From: Bailinhaonella thermotolerans
Lineage (GTDB): Bacteria > Actinomycetota > Actinomycetes > Streptosporangiales > Streptosporangiaceae
Assembly: GCF_003594875.1 (NCBI RefSeq)
Contig: NZ_QZEY01000001.1
Span: 1,020,279-1,084,278 of the forward strand
DNA length: 64,000 nucleotides
Direction: 5' to 3'
Shown here: piece after piece, positions 17,945 through 26,202 of the stretch
How positions within the stretch are numbered: position 1 is the stretch's first letter
How the letters are laid out: each line of letters starts with the position of its first letter
Notes under the pieces: generated by a model
Database searches by the model: none
What the model saw: the letters and a program-made list of their open reading frames with translations, nothing else
Told to the model about the DNA's origin: nothing
Program-made: the position numbers and the translations under genes

Positions 17945-19528
17945 ATGGGGACCGTCAACGGTGGCGGTGTGACCGTCGCGATCAACGACGACGGGATCGC
18001 CCGGGGCCAGTCACAGGCCCTGGAGCGACTGGAGAACGAGGGGGTGGCGCCCGCCCTGGCGGCGGGTGACGCCACCCTGTGGGGGCCGGACGCGCAGGCC
18101 GAGGCGTCGATCCGCCTGGGCTGGCTCGACCTGCCCGAGACCTCGCGGGCGCTGCTGCCGCGGCTGGCCGAGCTGCGCGAGAAGATGGCCGGGCTCGACC
18201 ACGTCGTGCTGGCCGGCATGGGCGGCTCGTCGCTGGCGCCCGAGGTCATCACCGCGACGGCCGGGGTCGAGCTGACCGTGCTCGACACCACCGACCCCGG
18301 CCAGGTGCGCCGCGCCGTCAACGACCGCCTCGACCGCACGGTCGTGGTCGTGGCCAGCAAGAGCGGCGGCACGATCGAGACCGACAGCCACCGCCGGGTC
18401 TACGAGGAGGCGTTCCGCGAGGCCGGGATCGACCCGCGCGAGCGCATCGTCATCGTCACCGACCCGGGCTCGCCGCTGCACAAGGCGGGCGAGGAGGCCG
18501 GGTACGAGGTCGTGCTGGCCGACCCCAACGTGGGCGGCCGCTACAGCGCGCTGACCGCTTTCGGCCTGGTGCCGAGCGCGCTGGCCGGGGTGGACGTCGA
18601 GGCGCTGCTGGACCAGGGCCGGGAGGTCCGCTCCACGCTCGCGCTCGGGCAGGGCAACCCGGCCCTGGCGCTGGGCGCGGCGATCGGCGCCGCCGCCCTC
18701 GCCGGGCGTGACAAGCTCGTGCTGGCCGACTCCGGTGACCACGCCATCAAGGGCCTGGGCGACTGGATCGAGCAGCTCGTGGCCGAGTCGACCGGCAAGG
18801 ACGGCAAGGGCGTGCTGCCGGTCGTGGTCGAGAGCCCGACGATGATCGCCGACGTCCCGAACGCCTTCCCCGTGACGATCGGGGCGAGCGAGCACTCCAG
18901 CGTCGAGGGCCCGCTCGGCGGCCAGTTCCTCGTCTGGGAGTACGCCACGGCGGTCGCGGGCCGGCTGCTCGGCATCGACCCGTTCAACCAGCCCAACGTC
19001 ACCGAGTCCAAGGACAACACGGCGGCGATCCTGGCCGAGGGCCTGCCCCGGCCCTCCGCGGTCCTCGTGGACGGGCCGGTCGAGGTCTACGGCGAGATCC
19101 CGGCCGACGTCAAGGACCTGGCCGGGCTGTTCCACTGGCTGACCGGCAGCATCCCGGACCACGGCTACCTCGCCGTCATGGCCTACCTCGACCGGATCGC
19201 CGAGTCGCGGCTGGCCGACATCCGGGGCGTGCTCTCCGGGCGGGCGCGGCAGGCCGTGACCTTCGGATGGGGGCCGCGCTTCCTGCACTCCACCGGCCAG
19301 TACCACAAGGGCGGCCCGCAGAACGGCGTGTTCCTCCAGATCACCGGCGAGACCGCGCACGACCTGCCGGTGCCCGGCAAGCCGTACACGCTCGGCACGC
19401 TCCAGATGGCGCAGGCGCTGGGCGACCTGGGCGCGCTCCGCAAGCGCTCGCGGCCCGCCGTACGGCTGCACCTGACCGACCGGGAGGAAGGGATCGGCTA
19501 CCTCCTCGCGTCGGCGGGAGCGTCGTGA
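17945..19528 (+). CDS. pgi: Glucose-6-phosphate isomerase
   Basis: A 527-residue SIS-domain isomerase that interconverts glucose 6-phosphate and fructose 6-phosphate. Sugar-phosphate binding motifs are [11 protein letters not shown] and [12 protein letters not shown]; the C-terminal half has [19 protein letters not shown]. The ATG has AAGGAG upstream. It lies inside the pentose phosphate operon, linking that pathway to glycolysis. Its TGA overlaps the GTG of a 22-codon open frame that leads into zwf. Confidence 0.95.
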   Translation: MGTVNGGGVTVAINDDGIARGQSQALERLENEGVAPALAAGDATLWGPDAQAEASIRLGWLDLPETSRALLPRLAELREKMAGLDHVVLAGMGGSSLAPEVITATAGVELTVLDTTDPGQVRRAVNDRLDRTVVVVASKSGGTIETDSHRRVYEEAFREAGIDPRERIVIVTDPGSPLHKAGEEAGYEVVLADPNVGGRYSALTAFGLVPSALAGVDVEALLDQGREVRSTLALGQGNPALALGAAIGAAALAGRDKLVLADSGDHAIKGLGDWIEQLVAESTGKDGKGVLPVVVESPTMIADVPNAFPVTIGASEHSSVEGPLGGQFLVWEYATAVAGRLLGIDPFNQPNVTESKDNTAAILAEGLPRPSAVLVDGPVEVYGEIPADVKDLAGLFHWLTGSIPDHGYLAVMAYLDRIAESRLADIRGVLSGRARQAVTFGWGPRFLHSTGQYHKGGPQNGVFLQITGETAHDLPVPGKPYTLGTLQMAQALGDLGALRKRSRPAVRLHLTDREEGIGYLLASAGAS

Positions 19529-19593
19529 CCGGCGCGCCGGCGGCTCCGGCCGGCAGCGCGGACGAGAAGTCGAGGGGGATGGGGGCGTCGTGA
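19525..19593 (+). CDS. Possible 22-codon coupling mini-ORF between pgi and zwf
   Basis: The GTG at 19525 overlaps the pgi stop (GTGA), and its own TGA overlaps the zwf GTG start (GTGA again). The frame encodes [22 protein letters not shown], a low-complexity peptide with no recognisable domain. The two junctions carry nearly the same sequence (GCGTCGTGACC), so the segment may be a local duplication. It could let ribosomes travel from pgi to zwf without release. Whether the peptide is made is unknown. Confidence 0.35.
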   Translation: MTGAPAAPAGSADEKSRGMGAS

Positions 19594-21176
19594 CCGATCC
19601 GGTCCCGGTGAAGGTGAGCGACCTGGTCGCCGAGGGGGTGGCCGCGGGGCCCGAGCCCTGGGTCAACCCGCTGCGCGACCCGCGCGACAAGCGGCTGCCG
19701 CGGGTGGCCGGGCCGTGCGTGCTCGTGCTGTTCGGGGTGACCGGGGACCTGGCCAAGCGCAAGCTGCTGCCGGCGATCTACGACCTGGCGAACCGGGGGC
19801 TCCTGCCCCCGGGCTTCTCCCTGGTCGGCTTCGCCCGGCGCGACTGGGAGGACCAGGACTTCGCGCAGCTCACCCATGACGCGGTGAAGGAGCACGCGCG
19901 CACGCCGTTCCGGGAGGAGGTGTGGAAGCAGCTCCGTGAGGGGATGGTGTTCGTCCCCGGCGAGTTCAACGACGACGGCGCGTTCGACGCGCTGGCGATG
20001 GCGCTCGCCGAGATCGACGAGACCCGCGGCACGGGCGGCAACTACGCCTTCTACCTGTCGGTGCCGCCGAAGTTCTTCCCGCTGGTGGTCCAGCAGCTCA
20101 AGCGCACCAAGCTCGCCGACGCGCCCGAGGGGTCGTGGCGGCGGGTGGTGATCGAGAAGCCGTTCGGGCACGACCTGGAGTCCGCCCGTGAGCTGAACGC
20201 GATCACGAACGCGGTGTTCCCCGAGAGCAGCGTCTTCCGCATCGACCACTACCTCGGCAAGGAGACCGTCCAGAACATCCTGGCGCTCCGCTTCGCCAAC
20301 ACGATGTGGGAACCGCTGTGGAACCGGCAGTTCGTCGACCACGTGCAGATCACGATGGCCGAGGACATCGGCATCGGCGGCCGGGCCGGGTACTACGACG
20401 GCATCGGCGCGGCCCGCGACGTCATCCAGAACCACCTGCTCCAGCTCCTGGCGCTCGTGGCCATGGAGGACCCGGTGTCCTTCGACGCCGAGTCGCTGCG
20501 GCGCGAGAAGGAGAAGGTGCTGCGCGCCGTCAAGCTGCCCGACGACCTGGAGCTCGGCACCGCCCGGGGCCAGTACGTCGCCGGCTGGCAGGGCGGCGTG
20601 AAGGTGAAGGGGTACAAGGAGGAGGACGCCATCCCGGCCGACTCCCGCACCGACACCTACGCGGCGATGAAGCTGGAGGTGGCCAACCGGCGCTGGGCGG
20701 GCGTGCCGTTCTACCTGCGCGCCGGCAAGCGCCTGGGCCGCCGCGTCACCGAGGTGGCGCTGATCTTCCAGCGGGCGCCGCACCTGCCGTTCTCCGAGAC
20801 CCAGACCGAGATCCTCGGGCAGAACGCCCTGGTCATCCGCGTCCAGCCGGACGAGGGCGTGACCGTGCGCTTCGGCTCGAAGGTCCCGGGCACGGCGATG
20901 GAGGTCAGGGACGTGCTGATGGACTTCGCCTACGGCGAGTCCTTCATCGAGTCCTCCCCCGAGGCGTACGAACGGCTGCTGCTGGACGTGCTCATCGGCG
21001 ACCCGCCGCTGTTCCCGCACCAGCGGGAGGTCGAGCTGTCCTGGGAGATCCTGGACCCGATCGAGCGCCACTGGGCCGAGCACGGCGCGCCCGAGGACTA
21101 CCCGGCGGGCTCGTGGGGCCCGCCCTCCGCCGACGAGCTGATGGCCCGTGACGGGCGCGCCTGGAGACGGCTATGA
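19590..21176 (+). CDS. zwf: Glucose-6-phosphate 1-dehydrogenase
   Basis: A 528-residue enzyme that commits glucose 6-phosphate to the oxidative pentose phosphate pathway and makes NADPH. The coenzyme-binding [11 protein letters not shown] (49-59) and active-site RIDHYLGKE (217-225) are both intact, and length matches the family. The start is a GTG with a G-rich stretch upstream, overlapping the preceding mini-ORF stop; no earlier in-frame start exists. The stop overlaps the opcA start (ATGA), consistent with the need for OpcA to assemble or activate Zwf. Confidence 0.96.
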   Translation: MTDPVPVKVSDLVAEGVAAGPEPWVNPLRDPRDKRLPRVAGPCVLVLFGVTGDLAKRKLLPAIYDLANRGLLPPGFSLVGFARRDWEDQDFAQLTHDAVKEHARTPFREEVWKQLREGMVFVPGEFNDDGAFDALAMALAEIDETRGTGGNYAFYLSVPPKFFPLVVQQLKRTKLADAPEGSWRRVVIEKPFGHDLESARELNAITNAVFPESSVFRIDHYLGKETVQNILALRFANTMWEPLWNRQFVDHVQITMAEDIGIGGRAGYYDGIGAARDVIQNHLLQLLALVAMEDPVSFDAESLRREKEKVLRAVKLPDDLELGTARGQYVAGWQGGVKVKGYKEEDAIPADSRTDTYAAMKLEVANRRWAGVPFYLRAGKRLGRRVTEVALIFQRAPHLPFSETQTEILGQNALVIRVQPDEGVTVRFGSKVPGTAMEVRDVLMDFAYGESFIESSPEAYERLLLDVLIGDPPLFPHQREVELSWEILDPIERHWAEHGAPEDYPAGSWGPPSADELMARDGRAWRRL

Positions 21177-22120
21177 CCCAGTTCACGCTGACCGACACGA
21201 CCTCCTCGGCCATCGTCGGCACCCTGACCGAGCTGCGCCACCGCATGGGCGCGCCGGCGCTCGGCATGGTGCTGACGCTGGTCGTGGTGACCGAGGAGCG
21301 CGACCACTACGACGCCATGCGCGCGGCCGTGGAGGCCGGGCGCGAGCACCCCAGCCGCATCGTGGTGGTGATCCCCCGCGGCGCCGAGGAGGAGGAGACC
21401 CGCCTCGACGCCGAGGTGCGGGTCAGCGAGTCCACGCCCGGCGAGGTCGTGCTGCTGCGGCTGTACGGCGAGCTCATCGAGCACCAGGACTCGGTGGTGA
21501 GCCCGCTGGTGCTGCCCGACACGCCCGTGGTGGTGTGGTGGGCGAGCGAGGCGCCGCCCGTCCCCGCCGAGGACCCGGTGGGCCGGCTGGCCCAGCGCCG
21601 GATCACCGACATCGTCGCCGGGCACTTCCGGCCCGGCCCGACCGAGACGCTGCGCATGCTGGCGTCGCGGGCGAACGGGTACCGCCCCGGCGACGGCGAC
21701 CTGGCCTGGACCCGCCTCACCAACTGGCGCACGATGATCGGTTCGGCGTTCGACACGCCGGTGCCCCCGGTGCAGCGCGGCGTGGTCGAGGCCAAGCCCG
21801 GCAACCCGAGCGCGGAACTGCTGGCGGCGTGGCTGTCGCAGCGGCTCGGCGCGGACGTGCGGGTGCTGCCGTCGCAGGGCCCGGGGATCACCGGGGTGCG
21901 GCTGGAGGCGGCGGGCGAGGAGGTCGCGATCACGCGGGTGGACTCCCGCATGGCCCAGCTCTCCCGCACCGGCCAGCCGGACCGGCGCGTGGCGCTGGCG
22001 CGGCGGGCCACCTCGGAGCTGCTCAAGGAGGAACTGCGCCACCTGGACCCGGACGAGGTCTACGAGGAGACCCTCCGGCACGTGGCGGCCGAGGCCCGCA
22101 CCCGGGACGCCTTCCTGTAG
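21173..22120 (+). CDS. opcA: Glucose-6-phosphate dehydrogenase assembly protein OpcA
   Basis: A 315-residue OpcA-family protein. The family's central [10 protein letters not shown] and [11 protein letters not shown] segments are present. OpcA is known from cyanobacteria and actinobacteria as an allosteric partner that assembles and activates glucose-6-phosphate dehydrogenase. The ATG overlaps the zwf stop by four bases, so the two are translationally coupled. A strong hairpin follows 24 bases after the stop. Confidence 0.95.
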   Translation: MTQFTLTDTTSSAIVGTLTELRHRMGAPALGMVLTLVVVTEERDHYDAMRAAVEAGREHPSRIVVVIPRGAEEEETRLDAEVRVSESTPGEVVLLRLYGELIEHQDSVVSPLVLPDTPVVVWWASEAPPVPAEDPVGRLAQRRITDIVAGHFRPGPTETLRMLASRANGYRPGDGDLAWTRLTNWRTMIGSAFDTPVPPVQRGVVEAKPGNPSAELLAAWLSQRLGADVRVLPSQGPGITGVRLEAAGEEVAITRVDSRMAQLSRTGQPDRRVALARRATSELLKEELRHLDPDEVYEETLRHVAAEARTRDAFL

Positions 22121-22445
22121 GCGCCCGGGACACCGGCTCACGGGGAAGGGCGGACGGCTCGCGGCGCGTCCGCCCTTCCTTCCTGTTCCGGGGTACGGCG
22201 GGGCGGCGGGCTCAGGCCGTACGGGACGCCAGCGGTCGGCCCGGGGCGAACGGGACGCCGGGCGGGGCCGGGGCGGCGGGGTGGCGCCGCTCGTGCGCGG
22301 ACGCGGGCTCCGCGATCGCGTCCGGGAAGGGGCGGTACGGCGGGGCGGCGGCGGGCAGGCGGAGATGGCCGCGAAGGCCGAGACGTGAGACAGGCCGGCG
22401 GCGCGCCCGGGTCGGGCGGGCCGCGTACGTGAGGAAGGTGACGGT
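22121..22445. other. Intergenic region opcA-pgl (325 bases)
   Basis: Apart from the hairpin at 22144-22179 and one CCGTACGG palindrome at 22216, no gene, RNA or repeat was recognised. A long minus-strand frame crosses it but continues antisense through pgl and is not credible. The end near 22430 carries the pgl ribosome site GAGGAAGGTGA. Confidence 0.5.
22144..22179 (+). terminator. Strong intrinsic-type terminator after opcA
   Basis: Perfect 13-base arms (GGAAGGGCGGACG at 22144-22156 and complement at 22167-22179) with a 10-base loop, followed by TTCCTGTT. It should end the tkt-opcA transcript before pgl. Confidence 0.8.
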
Positions 22446-23192
22446 GTGAGCGATCCTGATGTGATCGTCTATCGGGACGGCGACGAGCTGGCGAAGGTGA
22501 CGGCCATGCGGCTGGTCGCGCGGCTCGCGGCGGCGCAGGCGGAGCGCGGGTCGGCGTCGGTGGTGCTCACCGGCGGCACGATCGGCATCCAGACGCTCGC
22601 CGAGGTGGCGAAGGCGGACAACCGCGACATGGTGGACTGGTCGCTGGTGGACGTGTGGTGGGGTGACGAGCGGTTCCTGCCCGCGGGCGACCCCGAGCGC
22701 AACGAGACGGGGGCGCGGACCGCGCTGCTCGACCACGTGCCGGTGGTCCCCGAGCGGGTGCGCGTGATGGCGCCCTCGGACGCGGGGAAGACGGCCGAGC
22801 AGGCGGCGGCGGAGTACGCCCTGCTGCTGCGCGAGGCCGCCGAGGGCGGGCCGGGGCCCGACTTCGACGTGCTGCTGCTCGGGCTCGGGCCGGACTGCCA
22901 CGTCGCGTCGCTGTTCCCGGGGCTGCCGGGGCCGCGCGAGGAGGCGCTGTCGGTGATCGCGGTGCACGACTCGCCCAAGCCCCCGCCGACGCGGATCTCG
23001 CTGACGTTCCCGACCATCCGGGCGGCGCGCGAGGTGTGGATCGTCGCCTCCGGCGAGTCGAAGTCGGCGGCGGTCAGGGACGCGTTCACCGGGGACGACC
23101 CGGCGCGGCACCCGGGCGCGGGCGCGCGGGGCCGGGAGCGCACGGTGTTCCTGCTCGACGAGGCGGCGGCGGGGCGGCTGCCGACGCGCTGA
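22446..23192 (+). CDS. pgl: 6-phosphogluconolactonase
   Basis: A 248-residue DevB/Pgl-type lactonase (glucosamine-6-phosphate isomerase fold), the second oxidative step after Zwf. It shows the N-terminal VVLTGGTIG nucleotide-sugar loop, the DVWWGDERFLP motif and LLGLGPDCHVASLFPG, where most homologues read DGH and this one reads DCH; the catalytic His is kept. The GTG start has a strong GAGGAAGGTGA upstream. Unlike many actinobacteria it is separated from opcA by 325 bases and a terminator, so it is probably transcribed separately. Confidence 0.93.
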   Translation: MSDPDVIVYRDGDELAKVTAMRLVARLAAAQAERGSASVVLTGGTIGIQTLAEVAKADNRDMVDWSLVDVWWGDERFLPAGDPERNETGARTALLDHVPVVPERVRVMAPSDAGKTAEQAAAEYALLLREAAEGGPGPDFDVLLLGLGPDCHVASLFPGLPGPREEALSVIAVHDSPKPPPTRISLTFPTIRAAREVWIVASGESKSAAVRDAFTGDDPARHPGAGARGRERTVFLLDEAAAGRLPTR

Positions 23193-23243
23193 CCGATATC
23201 CCGGACTAACCGGGGGTTCTCCGGCTTCGCCGCTCCCTGGTTT

Positions 23244-23288
23244 CCGGTCATCCCGGTCATCCCGGTCATCCCGGTTCTCCCGGTTTCC
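23244..23288. repeat. Five-copy 9-base tandem repeat
   Basis: Three exact copies of CCGGTCATC (23244-23270), then the variants CCGGTTCTC and CCGGTTTCC, in the gap between pgl and the nucleotidyltransferase gene. Non-coding on both strands as far as can be judged. Confidence 0.85.
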
Positions 23289-23336
23289 CGTCGATAGAGT
23301 CGGGCCCATGGATCTTCCAGGGACCGTGGACGAGCC

Positions 23337-24098
23337 GTGGGGCGGTACCTGGCGGCGGCGGACCGGGAGGCGCCGGGGCTGGTCGAGGGGTTCCACCTGG
23401 TCGGATCGGTGGCCCTGGGCGCGTTCCGGGAGGGGTCGAGCGACGTGGACTTCGTCGCGGTCGTGCCGGCCCCTCCCGGCCCCGCCGAGGTCGCCGCCCT
23501 GCGCCGCGTCCACGCGGGGCTCCGCCGGCGGGGCCTGCCCCGGCTCGACGGCTTCTACGTGACCGCGCGGGACCTGGCCGGCCCGGCGAGCCTGGCCCCG
23601 CGCGGGCCGTACGTCCTCGACGGGCGCTTCTCGGCCGCGATGCGGGAGCCGCACACGCCCGTCACCTGGCACGTCCTCGCCCGGCACGGCGTGCCCGTGC
23701 GCGGGGTGATCCCGCGGGTGCACGCCGACCCCGCCGAACTCGCCGAGTGGACGCGCGGCAACCTGCGGACGTACTGGCGCCGGTGGGCGGCCAGGTTCTC
23801 CCGTCCCGTGTGCACGCCCGCGGGCCTCCTCTCCCTCCACCCCTGGTCCACCGTGTGGGCCGTCCTCGGTGTGCCCCGCCTCCACGCCACCCTCGCCACC
23901 GGCGGCTTCGTGTCCAAGGCCGCCGCCGGGGAGTACGCCCTGGCCACCTTCCCCGAGCGCTGGCACCGCGTGGTCCGCGAGGCCCTGCGCCTCCACACCC
24001 GGGCCGGCTCCCGCTCCCTCTACCCCACCCCCTTCCACCGCCGCCCCGACGCCGCCGCCTTCGTGACCATGGTCATCACCGACGCGGACCGGCTCTAG
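23337..24098 (+). CDS. Nucleotidyltransferase-domain protein (aminoglycoside adenylyltransferase-like)
   Basis: A 253-residue protein with the polymerase-beta-type nucleotidyltransferase motif GSVALGAFREGSSDVDFVAVV (about residues 22-42; G-S-x9-S-D-x-D). A helical C-terminal half (TRGNLRTYWRRW) resembles the DUF4111 domain of AadA-like enzymes. Substrate unknown; resistance should not be assumed. GTG 23337 is the first start in this frame. An ATG at 23308, at the position where homologues usually begin, is in a different frame, so a one-base disruption near 23335 is possible. Confidence 0.75.
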   Translation: MGRYLAAADREAPGLVEGFHLVGSVALGAFREGSSDVDFVAVVPAPPGPAEVAALRRVHAGLRRRGLPRLDGFYVTARDLAGPASLAPRGPYVLDGRFSAAMREPHTPVTWHVLARHGVPVRGVIPRVHADPAELAEWTRGNLRTYWRRWAARFSRPVCTPAGLLSLHPWSTVWAVLGVPRLHATLATGGFVSKAAAGEYALATFPERWHRVVREALRLHTRAGSRSLYPTPFHRRPDAAAFVTMVITDADRL

Positions 24099-24158
24099 CG
24101 CCTCGCCGTACGGCTCGCGCGGGCCAGACCCCGGCGTCCCGCGTCCCGGCTGTGCGGC

Positions 24159-24172
24159 CCTCCGGCCGGAGG
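24159..24172. terminator. Possible bidirectional terminator (14-base palindrome)
   Basis: CCTCCGGCCGGAGG is a perfect palindrome between the convergent nucleotidyltransferase and coiled-coil genes. The stem is short and there is no T-run. Confidence 0.35.
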
Positions 24173-24180
24173 TGCCGCGG

Positions 24181-24220
24181 GGGCTCAGGGGGTGTCGCGG
24201 GGGCTCAGGGGGTGTCGCGG
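24181..24220. repeat. Perfect 20-base tandem duplication across a stop codon
   Basis: The block gggctcagggggtgtcgcgg occurs twice in a row (24181-24200, 24201-24220). It contains the stop codon and last codons (Arg-Asp-Thr-Pro-stop) of the minus-strand coiled-coil gene, so the duplicate sits just downstream in the same frame. Confidence 0.9.
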
Positions 24221-25200
24221 GTGGCGGTGCGGGCGCGGGAGCGGGCGGTGGAGGCCAGGCGGCGGGCCCGGGACTCCTCGCGTTCGGCGACCTGGCGGCG
24301 GCGGTCGGCGGCGGCCAGCGCCGTACGGGCCTCCTCCAGCCGCGCGGTGAGGTCGGCGATGCGGCCGGTCAGCTCCTCGTGGTCGCGGACGGCCTGGGCC
24401 AGTTCCGCGGCCCACTCGGCGTGGTGGCGCTCGGCCTCCTCGGCGGCGCGCACGGCGGCCGCCGCGGCCTCGGCGCGGGCCCGCTCGCGGCGTTCCTCCT
24501 CGGCGCGGCGGCGCTCCCGCTCGCGCTCCCGCCGCTCCTCCTCCCGCCTGCGCCGCGCGCCCTCCAGATCGCGTACCGGCGCCGCCTTCTTCCCCCGCCC
24601 CGCCCGCGCGGCGGTCTCCTCCGTCTTCCCCGTCTTCCCCGTCTTCTCCGTCTTCCCCGGTGCGGCGGCCTTGTCGGGCGTCTTCTCGGACGGCCCGGGC
24701 TTCCTGGCCGGGGCCTTCGGGACGGGCGTCGGGGCGAACCCGGTGTAGGCGAGCGGCTGCACGAGGTGCCCGGCGGCGACCCGCTCCGCCGCGTCGGCGT
24801 CCACCGTCGCCGCGTCGAGCGTCCGTTCGACCTCCAGCACGGCCGAGGGCGCGAGTGGATGCCCGCCGCGCTCGGCCAGCTCCCGCGCCAGCCGTACGAG
24901 CTCCTGGATCAGCGGCCCCCGCCGCTGCGTGACCTCGGCCAGGGCGTCGCGGTCCTGCTCCGCCCAGGCCCGCTGCAGCTCGGCACCCAGCTCCACCAGG
25001 CCGCCCAGGCGATCCGGCGCCTCATGGGCCAGCAGGTTCACCGCCCACGCGGAGAGCCGGGGCCGCCGCAGCTTCGCGACCTCCTTGGCCAGCCGCGCGT
25101 CCCCCGCGTCCCGCGCCTCCCGCACGGCCCGCTCCCGCTCCCCCGTGAACTCCTCCGGCGTCACCCGATAGAGCCGATCCGCTACTTCACCCAGACCCAC
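24205..25200 (-). CDS. Uncharacterised coiled-coil protein of an actinobacterial family
   Basis: A 331-residue soluble protein. Residues 1-150 form a helical domain with DRLYRVTPEEFTGERERAVREA, followed by LRRPRLSAWAVNLLA, a pattern I associate with a widespread actinobacterial family of unknown function. Then comes a Pro/Lys linker with KTEKTGKTGKTEE, a highly charged Arg/Glu segment (about 220-270) and an Ala-rich helix with heptads (HHAEWAAELAQAVRDHEEL) that should form a long coiled coil. No signal peptide or membrane segment. The GTG at 25200 is preferred; the frame upstream of it is Gly/Trp-rich and looks non-coding. Function unknown. Confidence 0.7.
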   Translation of the reverse strand: MGLGEVADRLYRVTPEEFTGERERAVREARDAGDARLAKEVAKLRRPRLSAWAVNLLAHEAPDRLGGLVELGAELQRAWAEQDRDALAEVTQRRGPLIQELVRLARELAERGGHPLAPSAVLEVERTLDAATVDADAAERVAAGHLVQPLAYTGFAPTPVPKAPARKPGPSEKTPDKAAAPGKTEKTGKTGKTEETAARAGRGKKAAPVRDLEGARRRREEERRERERERRRAEEERRERARAEAAAAAVRAAEEAERHHAEWAAELAQAVRDHEELTGRIADLTARLEEARTALAAADRRRQVAEREESRARRLASTARSRARTATRDTP

Positions 25201-26202
25201 CCCACCACAGTTACCCGCCCACCCCACCCCCGCAACCCACCCAAACCCCCATCTCCCACCATGACCCGCGACCCCACACCCGAAGGATGAGCCGTGCGCC
25301 ATCCACCCCGGGATCATGGCCACCGTCTCTTGCCGTGATCACGCAATCGTGAAACGCCGCCGAAGCAGGATCGCAAGATCACGACGACGGCGACCCGCAC
25401 CCGTCGCACCCACGCGACGGCGACCCCCACCTATGAGAGAGCGCTCGCGATATGAGGAGCGGCCCACCATCCGCCCCGGCATCGCGAGCGCGACCCCTTG
25501 CCGTGATCTCGCGACCATGAGCCGCCGCTGAAGCAGGACCGCAAGATCACGGCGGGGGCGATCCGGGCCCGCCGCATCCTTGCGATGACGGACCACAGGT
25601 CAGAGAGAGCGGTCGGCCGCAGGGGGGCAAGCGTTCACCGTCCGCCCCGGCGTGGGTGATCGGAACCCGCCGCGTTCACGCGACGGCGACGCCCTCCACG
25701 ACGGAGGGCTCGCCGGCGAAAGGGGCAGGCGTTCACCGCTGCCCGGGACCGCGAACGTCCACCCCGCGCCGTGATCACGCGATCGTGAACCGCCCGCGGA
25801 GCAGGATCGCAAAATCACGACGACGCCGACCCGCACCCGCCGCATCCTTGCGATGACGGACCACAGGTCAGAGAGAGCGGTCGGCCGCAGGGGCAGGCGT
25901 TCACCGTCCGCCCCGGCGTGGATGCTCGGAAACCACCGCACTCACGCGACGGCGCGCCCCGCACGACGGAGGGCTCGCCGGCGACAGGGGCAGGCGTTCA
26001 CCGCTGCCCGGGACCGCGAACGTCCACCCCGCGCCGCGATTGGGAACCGCCCGCGGAGCAGGATCGCAGGATCACGACGGGGTGGTCCGCGCACGCGGCG
26101 GCGCTATGGGGACGTGTCGCGGGGTCTAGGCCGGTGGGCGGGCGGAACGGGGCCGGGACACGCGGTCTCCGTCGTGATCTTGCGGTTCCCTGTCGCCGGG
26201 GG
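25201..26202. other. Gene-free region of about 1 kb
   Basis: No convincing gene. Short frames on both strands simply translate the tandem repeats described at 25330-26105 (for example a repeated RRDLAxLLxRR peptide), which argues against coding. The first 120 bases (25201-25320) are unusually C/A-rich (repeated ccacccc, cccaaac). Confidence 0.65.
25330..26105. repeat. Degenerate long tandem repeat array with internal inverted repeats
   Basis: A core (gcaggatcgcaagatcacg-like) recurs at 25365, 25533, 25801 and 26058. Between the later copies the match extends over a unit of 268 bases: the block gccgcatccttgcgatgacg starts at 25571 and again at 25839, and both are followed by the same ggaccacaggtcagagagag. 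In the three complete copies of the core, it is preceded by cgtgatcwcgcgatc-like sequence, its imperfect reverse complement, so each unit can fold into a stem of about 15 pairs. The last copy is truncated. No transposase or CRISPR spacers. A further partial copy (cgtgatcttgcgg) lies near 26173. Confidence 0.75.

Noticed and set aside
22212..24038. A 608-codon minus-strand open frame across pgl and the nucleotidyltransferase gene
   Set aside because: It is the antisense of two recognisable genes, rich in Arg/Pro/His as expected from high-GC shadow frames, and has no domain.
25339..25941. Two small minus-strand frames (85 and 113 codons) in the repeat region
   Set aside because: Both merely translate the tandem repeats, differ in frame from copy to copy and show no ribosome site or conserved motif.
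25330..26105. CRISPR array
   Set aside because: Repeats are long, degenerate and irregularly spaced (168, 268, 257 bases), with no short spacers and no cas genes.
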